Assembly (NCBI RefSeq): GCF_963675165.1
Contig: NC_087382.1
Location: forward strand, 3,132,963-3,196,962
DNA: 64,000 nt
DNA from: Halichondria panicea
Taxonomy: Eukaryota > Porifera > Demospongiae > Suberitida > Halichondriidae
Direction: 5' to 3'
In this document: piece by piece, positions 41,925 through 57,243 of the stretch
How the letters are laid out: each line of letters opens with the position of its first letter
How positions within the stretch are numbered: position 1 is the first letter of the stretch
Program-made: the position numbers and the translations under genes
Notes under the pieces: model-generated
The model's input: only the letters and a program-made list of their open reading frames with translations
Told to the model about the DNA's origin: nothing
The model's database searches: none

Positions 41925-42140
41925 GTTGTACATTGCAATCTTTAGCTGAGCTACAGTACATCACCTTGAACACTCTAAACAACAAGGTCAGGAAGTATAG
42001 TTATAACTATCAATACAATTTCTCTGCATAGTATCTAGTATATATGTACAGGTACAGCTGAGGGAGCCTGGCTGGCCTGAGGCATCTTCAGACATATAAT
42101 TATAATTATGGATCTATAGACATGCAAGGGGGAGGGGCTC
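41925..42140. other. Copy of PIKfyve-NSF intergenic DNA
   Basis: Both blocks are present (ACAAGCAGTTGTACATTGCA; ACAGCTGAGGGAGCCTGGCT; AAGGGGGAGGGGCTCATGTG), immediately before the true PIKfyve 3' end. Confidence 0.6.
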
Positions 42141-42359
42141 ATGTGATGTCTGATCCCATTGTGTTTTAACATGCATGCAGACAATAGTGTTTCAATTCAG
42201 CAACAAAAGCACTGACAGCACATTTCCATCAACATTTCAGAAATAACAATTGAAGACAGAGAACATAGTCACATTACAGTGATGCTTTGAGCAATAAAAA
42301 CAAAACCACGACGGAGACATGACACACATAATTATAATAATTTTATAGTTAATACAATG

Positions 42360-45300
42360 CTAGTACTTGACGTCTGCACCTAGCCCTGTCCATTTATCAG
42401 GCACTACAGTGAAATATTTGTCCATTGCCTCGCAGAATCTCTTACGATAGAGTTCAGGGTACACAACAGTTGGTAGCGTCTTCCCAGCTGTCTTCTTGAG
42501 GAACATTTCCACCCTCTTATCCAGCGTAAAGGTACGGATATAGTCTGTTGGGGAAGGAGAAGGAATATAATTATATGATCACAAAATTAATACACTTGAC
42601 GTTCACAACTATTAAATTGACGAACGGATTGCAACTCGTGATTAATAAAAGACATCATTAATTTAAAAATCTATTTTAGAAAAAACAATCTTCATGGCAC
42701 AAGGACAATCAACAAACGTTGAGAGGAACTGAACGACGTATAGCTTGTTGTTTTACAAGCCACACACACACTTCCCCGCCCCTCACAAGCTTACCAATAA
42801 TTCCAACGACAAGTTCTCCTGTGGAGTCATCGATGCAAGTGAGTAGAGAGTAGTCCATGATGGCATTCTGTGCCAGGAACTCAGTGTCGGCTAGTATGGC
42901 CTGCATCAGTACGCACTTGGAGTGGGGGTACACGTACACTGGGTTGCAGCAAATCGCTGGAGGGGGAGAACAAGTTATTAATATATTATAGGACTCAGCG
43001 GATACTTGCTATACTCGAGATACGTCAGGCTTTTGAGAATCAGGCTTCTAAATCATGTGCTACTAATCAGCTGACAGTTAGTTTAAACAAGTATCACGTA
43101 CATTGAAGGTAGTTCTCATCCAACAGTACGTCCCCACTGCTCTCTTTAGACGGATCAATGAATCGACTTCTCATGGAGCCCTTCAAATCGAATACCTTGT
43201 TGGTGCTGTGCTCGTACAGAAGGTTCTCCATCACTAGAACGTCCAATCGCTTTGAGGAACCGGTACGAGAGTTGCGGAACCCAATACTGTACGCACCGAG
43301 GATCTTGGCCAAGGTCAAAGGTCGCTAGAAATGTAAAGTACAAAAAAGTTGCAAAATACTTTAAATTGGTAAACACTCAAAGTGGGTATTTTTTTTGTAC
43401 GACCTCTTTCCTACATATGTACAGCCAGCACTACAGAATAACTATAAGCTAGGAAAAGCCACGGCATCCGAAATGTTCCATATATACCTTATCTTCCAGA
43501 GCCTTTGTGACGTGCTTGAGGTAGTGAGGAGCAAAGAGCTCGAATGATGATATCTCTATTGACTTGACCTGCTTCAGAATGAATCTATCATCTGATAAAA
43601 AAGTGGTGATCACGATTAATAGGCTCGTGTGCTGTTGGACAGTTGTTGTGCTTTAATTGCACACAAGCACACAGCTAACTTTTGTAAGAGTTATGATTAT
43701 ACCTGCTACTTTGCAGAAAGCTGATCTTGACTTTCCTCCTTTAGCATCGTATTTGATACAACGAGACAGCGAACGAATAAAACTGAAGGGAACACAAGTA
43801 GACTAATAAAACAACGGCAGTTTCTGTATTATTCCTACACTCATGGCATACCAGTAACGTGAATCAGTAGTGAACAAGTCTGTACACTGACAATATTATA
43901 TATCAGTAAAGATTCACTCAGGTATACTAGTTTACATGCAGACCAATGCTAAATATAGGGATAGTCCACTGCAACTATATACATGTACAATCACGTCTAT
44001 AACTACGCTTTGCATGAAGTTATACCCTCTATAGCAAATACACAGTGAACCCTCCTCCTAACACACACACCTCTCCTCTCCACTGGGGAAGATGAGCTCC
44101 CTCAATTCTCTAAACTCCTCGGCATAGTAGACCTTGCAGAAGAAACTGGCCGACTTGTCAGGACTAGTGAACTCTGAACAAAATCAATGGCCATAGTAAA
44201 CCACACTTACGTATGTACGTAGGCATGAACAAAATCAATGGCCACATCATAATTATGTATGTATAGTAATAATAGAAAAAAGCTGCCATCTTAATAATAA
44301 GATAGTACAGTGAACTGTACGGCTGATAATACATGTACACATGCATATGCTGTATCAACACACAAGTTATCTTATCCATAATGCTAATTGGATTTTACAA
44401 TTAACTTTTTAAGCTTTCTTTTTAAACAGTAGAGCAATTAGCGCAACACAGTCCTTACCTAAACTGACATGTGACGTTGTTTTCCCCGAGTCCATTTCAT
44501 CAGCTCCACCTAGTCCAATATTAGGCCCCACCCCCTCCGTAGACGGGTCGCTCAACCGTGATGACGCTATGCTCGGGTCATATGACTTCACAGACAAGCT
44601 GGTCGTGAGTTCTGCCTTCTTGGACAAATCTGGGATGGTTTCTAGTGCCTCAGGTGAGGTTTGAATTGACGCTGAGCCAGAGAAGAGGCTGATACCTGAT
44701 CCCTTCTTCTTAAGTTCGTTTATGACGGCTTTCAGGTTTGTCTTGATATTTGCTGCATTAGCACCAGGCGGGGGCCCCTTCTCGGAGTCACTCGTATGTC
44801 GTTTCCTATAAAATGATAGAGGAAAACTTGAAATGACTGAAATACAAGAAATGTGACACACTTGAAGATAATTATGTACAATTGATGCACTTACGGTTTA
44901 GGGCTGGCAGTGGGTGCTGGTTTGACCTCTGTGACCTTTGCTGAAGCTCCGCTCAATTTAACAGCAGTCCGTTCCTGAAGCAGTTTCAGTTTGCGTAAAT
45001 ATTCTCGGGAACTCAAAGCAAAGGCGATAATGGATGTCGGTTCCTTCTCGTAGATACTCATCGGAAGAGTGATAATGCTATGCATCGAGTGATGCTCGGT
45101 GTTTGAGAATGGAGCCGGCAAACGTTGAAACGGACGTGAGAGCACCCCCGTCCTTTCTTTATCCTTTAATCGTTTTTCGCTGCCTCCTCTCCCTATTGTA
45201 AGGATTGTAAGGATTAATATAATTGAGAATGTGTATACAGCAAATACACTTGAGGATATGCAACCCTGATACAAATGTAGCTAGTACAATACCTGACCTT

Positions 45301-48300
45301 CAGAGTGACTCTCTGTGGCTGTTTGAGCAAGACTAGATCTCTTTTGAGATCCAACCTGTTTTTTGCTTGCCTTCACCGTCAGTGGTGGGTCAGGATAACT
45401 AGGGCTTGTGGAGTGACTAGGAGCTTGTGTTGAAGAGCGGCTGCTCATCGGACTATTTGTAGTGATGACGTACGGATCGAGGAGGTAGAACTTTGTGGGA
45501 TCGTCTTTGGAATCCTGTGTCTCTTTGCCTGGGGTGAGAATGTGCCTGACTACCTAATGCACTACTGCTATAATACGTGCAGCTGCATTAAGGTTGTCAT
45601 CAACAAACAAATCAAACTGCATGCATTATAAAGCATTGTACGTACTAAGATCTCTGGCATACTGTACATGTATGGCAGCTGAAGGAATCATTGGATAAAC
45701 GGGAGGGGGGCGGTTGACACCCATAACTATATATTCTGTTGAAATATTTTGTTGGTTTTTCGGCCTTGGAACATGGTATAGCCAAAGTTACACCACACTG
45801 CTTTATGAATGTTTCCCACCTCTGAGTCGTGCTAGCAGTCCTCCGGCACTGTCAGTCTGTACCTCCTCCTCTCTCTCTGCTGACTTGGCAATGTCCTGCG
45901 ACTGCGGCTTGGGCGTCGGAACTTCTTTTGGTGCACTGTTAAAAACAATGATTATAGCATCAAAAGTTGGTATGACAATGTATTATTGTCTTACTTTTCA
46001 TGTTTGACATCTCCTTCAACACCTGGCTTTTCATTAGGGACTTCCCCATCTTTGTTGGGGATTTCCCCCTCTTTGACAGGGACATCCACGCCAGGCTCCT
46101 CCGCAACACCAACATTGCTAGGGGTTTCCCCTTCAATGATAGGGATTTCTCCCTCTTCTGTCAGTTCGCTGAGGCTAGGTCCACCGCTGGGAGTGGTGGG
46201 CGCGTCCATGGAACTGAGACCACCCTCCGAGCTGTAAAGGGGTGTGGTCTCTATGGGAGAGAGGACTCCCGCTGAGTCTTTCGATATCTGAAGACCCACA
46301 GAGTCAGAAAACTGACGCTTGTGAGTTTTGTCCATGGCTGTTGGAATTAAAAACGACATAAATCTCTTGGGGAACGTACAGTGTACACATAATTTTACTC
46401 ATACAAACGCAAAAAAGCAAATGAAAATTTATTCCTCAGGTTTAACCATATGCACTATAGCCAGCCAACATAATTATACATTTACTGTATCCTACATTCT
46501 AATTACTTGCATGCACTGAATTCTCACTGATCACTTGTACCTTCAGATTGTAGCAGACCACTATCGGAGAGGTTTCTGGAGTGAGCCTTAGCTCCAGTGT
46601 CAGGGGAGGGGGGACGGGAATCCTTACCTCCCACAGCCAGTAAGTTGGACGCAGATACTGTGTTCAGGTCCACTGAGTCAGAGTGGGTGGAGCCAGGGGG
46701 TGTGCCATATGGCGTGTTGCCTTGACTACTCCTACATGTACATGTATTATACATATACGTACATGTAGCTAGAAATATTAATTTAGCCAAATTCAGCTGG
46801 TCAGATCTAAACACACCATACCCATTATCAACCTAATTTTACGTTAAGAATTGAACAGCAACAACGGCTACACTGAAAGGTTATATAGGTACATGTACTG
46901 AACGGTAGCAGCTTATTAGAGTTACGGTCACTCAAGTATTGCACACATGCACCTTGAAGGCTCTGTAGAGGGGATAATGGACTGCAGGGGTGTGCTGTGG
47001 GTGGAGCTAGTGGGCGTGGCAGTGGCCGGGCTGTCTCGAGAACTCTCCCCCTGAATGCTGTCTTTCTCTCTCATCTTGCGACGATACTCTCTCACTTTAC
47101 TATCCATGTCTTCCAGGCTGTGGGGGTGGGGTGTGGAATAGGTGAGGGGAGTGAGGTGTTGAGGGTGGTGGAATAAGTGAGGTGTGGGGGTGGGGTGTGG
47201 AATAAGTGAGGGGAGTGAGGTGTTGAGGGTGGTGGAATAAGTGAGGTGTGGGGGTGAGGTGTGGAATTTAAGTGCGGTGTGAAGTGTGGATTAAGTGAGG
47301 TGTGAAGTGTGAGGTGTTGAGGGTGGTGGAATAAGTGAAGTGTGGGGGTGGGGGTTAAGTGAGGGGGTGAGGTGTGTGGGTGGTGGAATAAGAAGCACAC
47401 CAATTTCCCGCTCACTTTATGTTCCAGCAGTCCACCAGGTCTGCAATACATCTCTTGAGGTCTGCAATGTTGTCCTGTAAGTTACCGATAATGCTAGCCT
47501 CCATCTCGTGGTCAATCTTCATGTTGTCTTTTCCTGCCTCCTCCCCCGATTGGAACGGACACCCGAGTACAACAAGATCCTTCAGCTGCCTCACCTTTGA
47601 CCTCAGTGCATCTCGCTCAGCCTAAATAAATATAATGTTCGGAAATAACATAATCAATTTCTCAGGAAAATCGTATGCTGAAAAAGCCTGGTAATAGTAA
47701 CAATACAAACGTATGTATAGTGTTACCTTAGAGTTGGCAATATGGTCGTCAACGGTGTGAGCGACTGGTTCCAGTCTGTACCGCTCCAGCTTCTGTCCGA
47801 TACGATAGAACACACCCTCCACTCTGTGAGGGGGGGAGTAACATGTTCATGGATTTAATTGGGGATCATTTCATCTCCCTCCTGCATGGACATCCAAAAG
47901 GCGGCCACACAAGAGAAAGCAATTACAAGCAATGTGTGTGTGGGCTTGATGTTCTCACATTCTTTGGACTTGTTTTATTTCCGTTTTGAAGTCCAAGTGG
48001 AACCTCCGACGAGGAGTGGTGATATGAATAGTCCTCGGGGGAACCAGTACATCCAGCATGTCAACCGTGTCCGGCCTGTGTGTATGTGTGGGGTGTGTGT
48101 GTAAGTGTGATGTGTGAGTGCGTGGGTGGGTGTGTGTGTGAGTGTGTGAACGTACTGGAAAGCAGCCAGTTTGTCTTTGTGTAGGAAGTATTGTACATAG
48201 TCCTTGTGGACAGAGTGAGTACACGCCGAGTTCTGGTCGCCTTGGTAACGAGTACCATACGTCTCGGAATAGAACTTCAACTCGAGAAACTTTGCAAACG

Positions 48301-51300
48301 AGAAGAGAAGACTGTCCTTCGACATCTTAGTGTAGGGAGTGCACTGTCGAAAATGAGAGTATGCATACCAATTAACATTGACCATGAGAACAACTTACGA
48401 GTGTACCGTATTACTAGAATATTTTGCGGGTGAAAAACCTTTGCAAATGAGCCAAATCAGCAGAAAATTTGACCCTTTGTGATCTAACTATTGCGTTCTG
48501 GCAAGGATCGTGTGTGTTTACTAGTAATAATTTTAAGGTTTTGCGGATTTTATTGTTGCGAATTGGTCAACCATCGCAAAGTTCGCAAATGTTTGATGCT
48601 CGCAAAACATTCTAGTAATACGATAGGCACAAAGTAGAGTCACACACACAGTGAGGTTTGTTATATAATTATAGGCTCTGAAAATAACTTATTTTGAAAC
48701 TGTGTATTGTATAATACCTGGTCACAAAATTTGCAGGCCAGCCAAGTATAGACGCCGTCGTCGTTGCCAGGCAACGGGGAAACCAGTTTTTGCATGTTGA
48801 TGTGGATTGCTGACAGTGCATGGATCACATGACGTTGATGCTGCACCATGTCACTACCACAAGCGTGGCAGTGATAGGAAGACCTGAGGGGGAAATAATG
48901 CAAATGCCATGCCTCACGCTATAACACACATACACATACACGGAGTTTACATTTTTCTGTAATGATGCCTAACTTAATTGACACAAATCAGAACAAAGTG
49001 GACTGGCTTCCAATACTCTGTTTTGTATTGTTTCTTGGAGGACTATAGAATTTACGTGCAAAATTAGCAATATTATGGGTACGCATGTGGTATAGGTAGT
49101 CTACATGTACATGACTTAACTTATTGTGCCCATAACTATACTATAGTCATGTATACATGCGTGTATAGTTAAGTGCGTGCACATCACATGACTATGCACA
49201 TGAGCCATGACACACACACACCTGAAGCAGTATCGATGCAGGAACTCTCCTAGAGATATGTCGTTACGGCCGTAGTAGAACATTGGAATGACGCTATAAG
49301 TGCATGGAAAACATTGGAATGACGCTATAAGTGCATGGAAAACATTGGAATGACGCTATAAGTGCATGGAAAACATTGGAATGACGCTATAAGTGCATGG
49401 AAAACATTGGAATGACGCTATAAGTGCATGGAAAACATTGGAAGGACATAAATAGAAGAACAAGCAGGCAATGCAGAAATAAATAGCTATAGCTATAGGC
49501 CAGTAAAATCATACATGCATGTACATGTACGTACATGTAAACACAGTTTTAACTAGGGCCGGCCCGGCCGGTTTACGTACGTCCGACAGTTAATAAACAG
49601 AAGGCCTGCATGACAGGCTGTTCTACATGCATGTACATGTACATGGCCACACTGTGGGGGGTCTGTACACTCACCAGGGGGGCACACAGGGGTCCTGATG
49701 CTTGAGTCCATCATGTGATGTGTTACTGAACAGAATGGAGATGCCTTGATGCTTGATTGGATCAAAACAATCCAATTGCTGCAAGAGAAATATATCATTA
49801 CGTATATACACACACACACATACACACGCATATTTTACCTCATCAGCTGCCAGCCATACCTCGTAGTTTAGGTCGCCATGGTAATCATCCTCCGTCTCCG
49901 CATTTCCCCGAGAACTGCGATCAAAATCTTCCAGAGTTCCAAATTTTTCTGGCCATTTTCTGCTCCCTCCAGAATCACGATTCTTGTCACCGTTTTTAGG
50001 CGTGGCACGCTCCTTGATAAAATCTTCATCGTCACTTTCCGTGCTCGAAAAGTCCATGATATCTGCCGCCACAGTCACACCGTTCTCATCTGTTGATACT
50101 AACAGTATACTCTGCGATACTGCTTCCATATCATCGACCACTATATCGCTGTCAGTACATATTTCCTCCTCGGTAATAATTTGCTGTGAGTCATCGTCTA
50201 TTGCATCAACTTTCCTAACAACTTTTTTAACAAATTTCTTAATAATTTTTCCAGGCATGAGTTTTTTAAACGGGTCCTTTGATTTCCGTGATTTCGACTT
50301 AGACACACCCCTCTTAGATTTAACCTCTGGGCCTCCGCTAGTTGCCATGGATACCTCTGTCTCGGACGAGGCTGGGGACTCTTCTATTGCCGCTGCTGCA
50401 AGTTCAAATTCCCGACATTTGCTGAACACATTTTCTAGATAGAGATGATAATTGGAGGCTTTTTCCGCTGTTTTGAAAAGAAATGTGTTTGCTTCGTCTT
50501 TGTAACCCGCTCGAGATCGAAAATCAGCCAGTGCAGCTTTCATTTCGCTACTGTTGGCTTGAATGAGGAAAATGGAACTAGTGAACGGATGACTGGACAC
50601 GCTCTTGTACGATGGTTGTGTAGGAACCAGTTCCAAACCTAGACTCTGATTGTCACGTCCAGATTCCATTCCAACAGTGCTCTGTACAGTGCTCTTTGTG
50701 AGTCCCATTTCCAAGCGAGTGGTGGAGTCCAATTTCAGTTCCAAACGTTGGGCATACTTGAATAAGTTCTTGGCTTTGAAGTGATATGACCAGTAGATAA
50801 CGTTTGGTAGGTATCGTCTAGAATCAGCTGATCTTCCCTTGGGGGTTTGTAAATACGGAGTTTTGAATTTCACGTATGGAGATATGGAAAGGAGTTGACT
50901 TCGATGGGCTAGTTTGAATTCCTCCTCGGCAAGTTCATCGAGTATTTTGCCTGTCATTATACCCGTATATGGAGTGCGTGCAACAGTTTGAATCAAGGGC
51001 TCTTCTTTAACCTCAACATTGTCTACATCAGCTTGTGTATCTGTGGCTACTTCATCCCCAATCAGTGGAGTTTGCACGTCCATCGTTTGGTTTTGATCCT
51101 CCATCATTTCAGCAACAGACACTGGGGTATCTTGTTCAGTAGATGGCACAGGAGCCTCAATCTCAACCGTGCCGATAAGTTGTTCTTTTTCCATTGTTTC
51201 ATCTTCCACTACTAATTGTTTTTCCTGTTCAGGAACAACTTCTGAATCATCTTCAATTTGAGTTGGGGCAAGTTCCGAAACAACTTCCAAGTCTTCTGTA

Positions 51301-53241
51301 TCAATTTCAACAAATTTCAAAGCCTCTAGTTTCCTTTGCAGCTCTCCGTGAGAGAGGGATTTTAGGGGATAGCCGAGGGATGGATATAGCGACCATTCCG
51401 GGGTGGAGCTTGTGGAGGTGTAGTCCTCAGGGGGTGTGGAGGGGTCGTCTTTGTTTATATCCTTAGGCCATGCAAATTCGTCCACAAGAAAATGAGTTTC
51501 CAATATGGAATTATGAGCAATGTGGAGCCCGAATTGGACCACTTTTTTGACTTTTTTTAGTTCTTTTAACGGAGCCCCTTGTAGGATGATCACACAACCA
51601 AGTTGCTGAGGGCAATGATCGAAATACATCAGCGTCTTCTTATCGCCATCCGATAATGGAAAAGTACGAATGTAAAAATGTCCACATGTACCGAAAATCG
51701 AAGCAGTTCCAAACATCAGCTGATCGAGAGAGTGTAGGATTTCGCCGTTTGTGCTCCGAGCAACTCGGCCCATTACTGAAGGTTTGACATTCACGGCTAC
51801 AACGATACCTAGCTCATACAGCATCTCAAGAGCAAGCCGAGACACAGAGCTTTGAACCAGAATGAGATTTGGTTTTATAGTACTCACTTTGACAACCAGG
51901 TTCTTCAGGTATTTCTCTTCTTGAAGTTGAAGAGTGTCGAACGACGACAATTGGTTTTCTTTTCGTTGGAATTCAAAGGCACATTTTAAAAGAAGAATCT
52001 TTGGGTTTTTGATGGATCTGAGCATCTTTTTGTGCGTGACATTTTTCGTGCCAACAACGCCATACACTAGAGTGCAGTTGTTTCTTATACCACGTGGAAT
52101 TTTCTTGATCTTCACATATTGGTTTATATCCATCAGATCGTCTGGTAGAGCATCCGTACGAACGTTACGAGTTGCCTCCATTATCAGCGGTTTGATCACT
52201 TCCATCCATTTCAAGTTGAGGCCAAGGCTCTTCATTTGCTGGACCATGAGAGAGTGGTAATGATCATCGTGTACACGCTCGTAATGAGTTAAAGCTTTGT
52301 CACTAGGGATAGACGCTTTAGATTTCTCGTCGGCACATTCCTTGGCCGCCTCTGTGGCAGCACTGAGACCATCCACTGGTAGGGACTGAACAATTTCTTC
52401 GCTTCCAATCATAGAGAAACTTTGTCGAGTAGGGCTTAAAGTTTGATCGATACTCGGTATAGTTGGGAAGTACGGAGGGTCTTGTTTCGCTCGCATACTT
52501 TGCTCTCGATCGATGACCAAATATTCGTCTTCATTCTCCAATTCTCCGCGTCCTAGAGAGGTATACGAAGTCGGCCGTGAGTTTCTCTTCTCCGCCTCGA
52601 GATGAATGGAGGAAACTCGAACACCTTTCTCTGCAAGAGATCGTCGGTGTGTGGGGGATACGTGGATGAACCCTCGAGTCACATCCATCTCTCCTCTGGG
52701 GGGGAAGAAGCAAGTCATTTCATATTCGTTTTTATTCTACTGTAAATTATTATGGATATTCTTCTTATGATAAGGCAATACCATGACTGATGTATATATA
52801 GGTATACGTGTAAGTACAGTATACTCAGGGGGGGGGGGGGGAGAAACGAAATCATTGTTTTTTTACAAAAATTGAAGTATCGATACTTTTCAGCCTACCA
52901 TGACCTGGTAAGTACATGTACTGCACTCAACATAAACTGATTGAGTATTACAATTAAGGGCATATGAAAGAAGAGAGGGCATGCAGCTCACTATCTAGTA
53001 CACGTAGCTAGTAGAGTTCCTTAGTAACTCACTGGTTTTCTGTCTCTTCATCATCTCTGAGATGTTGGAACCACTTCGGAGCATCTGTTAGTAATGGACC
53101 CTCTTGATTATCCGGCAGTGAATTAGCTGCCTCCACCAACTCTAGGAATAAGTTTACGTCTTCTCGGAAGTAGGGATCTGCAGTGACGATGTTGAGACGT
53201 TTGGTGTCCACTAGAGCCTGACCGACACGAATGGCCACCTC

Positions 53242-53281
<40 letters not shown>

Positions 53282-53894
53282 TGTGGGGTGTGTGTGTGTG
53301 TGTGTGTGTGGGGTGTGTGGGTGTGGGTGTGTGGGGTGTGTGTGTGTGTGTGTGTGTGTGGGTGTGTGGGGTGTGTGTGTGTGGGGGGGTGTGTGTGTGT
53401 GTGTGTGGGTTGAAGGAAGCAAGTTTGATACATGTACACAATTTCTCACATTCAGCAAAATACCATTGTCCATGGTATTAAAAGTTCCAAATAAAAATTC
53501 CAACTAGCTACATCTGGTGATCCAATTTCAATAATAACCATAAAATTGGCATAAGAATTGAATGCACCACACTTTCTCTTAGCAAACGATAAATATGAGA
53601 TTGGGTTATAGTGTCTACAGTTGCAAAGATGCTGCACTAGATACTGGGTCCCCTCCCCCCAAACAACGCACTACACTGTACATGTGAACATACAGTAACT
53701 GTTATTATGCTCAAACTTTCTCACCTTGATCTCACATGTTCGTTGACCACTAGCCATTCCACGAGCTCATGACCGCTGTACGTGTCGGGGAAGTTCCGTA
53801 ACCGATAGCGATGGTGGAGACGAGGTAGACCAATGTCCGGGTCTTGTAGTTTGAGCCACACTCCAGTAGCTATGTCCTCTAGTTCGTCCTGTTA

Positions 53895-53929
<35 letters not shown>

Positions 53930-55693
53930 GGGGGGGGGTGTGTGTGGGTGTGGGGGGCATAAGGACAATACCAGTTTTTAAACTAGCATTTTGGAGCCCC
54001 TTTTTATACAATAATTACACACAATGAAAGATTTCTTTCTAAGCTTTCAGAAAACTGACATTAGATCAATGATACTAGTTTGAAATGTGCTCAACCTCCC
54101 TCCCCCTCTGTTTAATCAATGGTTCTGTAGGTACTTTAGTTCACAGACAACTTTAGTGAGGCTACTGCAAATTCTCAGTACCCAAGCTTTAGTTCACACA
54201 CCTCGTCCAGGTTTAGTAGACTCTCCCCCTTTTGACCGACTGTGAGACTGTCAAAACCTGCCAAACCACTTCTACGAGTGAGGTGATACAAGTCATGTCT
54301 TGAGGGTGATAAATCAGTGTGCTCCTGACTCCGCCCACTAGCCTCGTCCCAGGACTTGTGAGGACTGAGCATACTGACTGGACGAGACGTATTCTTCAAT
54401 GTGCCACTGTGTGTGTGGGCGGGTGTGTGTGTGATTTGTGATGTGTGGGTGGTTGACATACTAGAGGCCAATTTTAGGTTCTTGCTCTGAGTAAATCGTA
54501 CTACAGCTATCAGGGCTGCATCCAGGATTTTGGATCAGGGGGGGGGGGCGAATTGGGAAAATTAAAAATGTAGGAGGGGCATCAGAATTATAGCAGTACA
54601 AATTAATCTGCCAGATCCTAGGGGGGGGGGGCGAAACTGTGCCCAGGGGGGGTGAATTACCCCCCTCTCCCCCCCCTCAATGCAGCCCTGGCTATGATAG
54701 GCCTCATCCACCAATACGTATGTAGGTACACAATTGCATCCATAACTTTTGAAATAATAATTTTGATAGCTTTTTGGTTAAGTTATGGCCTGTCTCAAAG
54801 GAACTGGCAAACATGTACCAATTAAAAACAAATATGTACATATTATATGCATGTACATGTACGTACCTTGTAGACTTCAAAACTCTCTCCCCTGAGCTAC
54901 TGTGCATGCTCATTGGTGACGGTGGATCACTTGATGTCACCTGAAGCTTGACAGGGGTCATAGTACCAGAGAGACTGGGCGAGAGGTTGGAAGAATCTGA
55001 ACTTTGACCCTCACTACTTAGGAGAGGCGAATCTTGTTTCGGCTTTCGTGAATGAAACTCTCGAAAAATGTTTTTACACTCTTTGCACACACGGAGATTG
55101 CCCTGAGGGAAAATCCAAATTAACAGCGTGACGATAATTATACAATCATATAGATTAGTTAATGTACTGAGTTGCTTCTAGTGGTAGCATTAACAGGCCT
55201 GAGTTAACTAGTGGAGAGGGACATTTCCGCATTTGTTGGTGGTTGGTACTAACCACTTCTAGACAAAACTAACCAGCTCTTAGGCCTCCTAGTTGACCAC
55301 ATAATAGGCTATGAAAGGTTTGTTGAATTGTGAACTAGGATTGAAAAATAGCCACTACTTTGAAAATAATTTTTATTGGCACGCACATCACTGAATAAAG
55401 TAAATGTACAAGACAGTTGCATCTGCATGACGACCATTGTCAATGCTGCCCATAAGTACTGATTATAACTTTACAAAAGATGTGCAGAATCAGAAATGGC
55501 TCACCTGTAGGTTGGGTCTGAGTTCAGCAGCGGGTATGGTCAGGGAGCAGCAGTTATTGCAGTAGATACGGCCACATATCCTGCAGTGATGGCGACGGAT
55601 AAACAGGCTGAACTTGACTCCACAGTCTGAGCAATCCTTGCAAGCCTTGTCCGGCATCCAGTATTTGCGGAGGTCTGTACCCTCCTGTGTGTG

Positions 55694-55724
<31 letters not shown>

Positions 55725-57148
55725 ATTGAAGTGTATACAAAAGGTATTGGGGTGGGCAGGGATTGTCAGTCACACACCCTCCCAATCAAACGGAAAGCTT
55801 CTAATAAAAAAATATATACGATGGTTGGAATCCAACCTTCATTCATTACTTTGTCTAGTAAGTTTTAATTAGTGTGTGTGTGTGTGTGTGGTGTGTGTGG
55901 GGTGTGGTGTGTGTGTGGGGAGGTAAGTATTCTAATGCAGGGAACATGTATGTACATCATTATATTTAGCTCTAAAAACATTGAAAGTGTGATGCCTATA
56001 TCAACGTTATCAGTGTGATTTCAATGCAACCTACATGACTGTACATGTGTACTGTGTAAGCATCTTTATCTGCACACAGACACACAATACCATTGTCAAT
56101 GCTGCCCATAAAAACACCTCCTTAATTGTTAACTAGTAGACACAGGCACACAATCACAAATAAAACGCTACTACCGTAACAGTCTGTCAGTTATTGTAAG
56201 TACCTCGTCCTTCCCGATGTTGCCAAAGCGTGACAACACTTCCCTCCTGTCCATTGTGCCAGACCTCTCCATGGACTGCCCCCTGCCCGAGGGGCTATGG
56301 TTAGAGGGGGGTGGGTGAGGATGGGTGTACGACGTCAGAGACAGTTGCTCCGAATCTAATTTAAAAGATACTTTATCGTTTGAACTCCATTTCGCCACTC
56401 CGGGTTGTGGTTGCGTCGAAGGAGGTGCTCTGTTGGGGGATGCTGATTTCGGGGGTTGCCTAGACGGTGGTTTTTGTGGCGCAATCCCTAAAAGTCTGGG
56501 GGGCTTGTTTTTGAGGATTTGAAGTACCCCCTCGAGCAGGACGTAGGCTTGTGGATTATTGCCAGTCTTTTGAGGATTTGAACTTTGAACTTTGCTGACG
56601 TTCACAGTAGTTGAAGGCCTAGAGGCGGTAGCAACTGTAGACGCTTTCTGATTGGTCGGTTTTGAGGGTGGGGCACTTGACTGGTTGGTGGATTTGGTTT
56701 GAGTTACGCTCATTTGATTGGTCGCTTTAGTGGGTGGGTGGTACACTCATCTGATTGGTTGCCTGTCCTCCGCTGAACATCCTCCTGAAAAACACTCTTG
56801 CCCGACCTTCTGTAGCATCACCATCATCGAGGTGTGAGGACACCTCAACCTGTGACCAGTAAGAAATGTGAGTACATGGGTCAGATATTAGTGCGGCTAT
56901 TAAATTTTTAGAAGTAGAATGGATTTGACTCAAGCCATGATAAGTAAATGGTCCCATAAGTTTAGCTATTGAAACAGCTCAACTTTGCACAGCTACAGAA
57001 GCTCCCCCTCCCCCTTACTCCTCACTCCCCACCCACGCACACCCACACACTCCCCTCACACCTGCACACACCCCACACCCACCCACCTCTTGTGAGGCTG
57101 GTTCGCTGCTCCTGGGAGAGTTGTACAGTGAGAACATTGTCATCTCCT

Positions 57149-57243
<95 letters not shown>

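Noticed and set aside
47092-47451. Minus-strand His/Pro/Thr-rich frame of 119 codons
   Set aside because: GGTG/GAGG-rich tandem repeat within a PIKfyve intron; no splice-consistent role.
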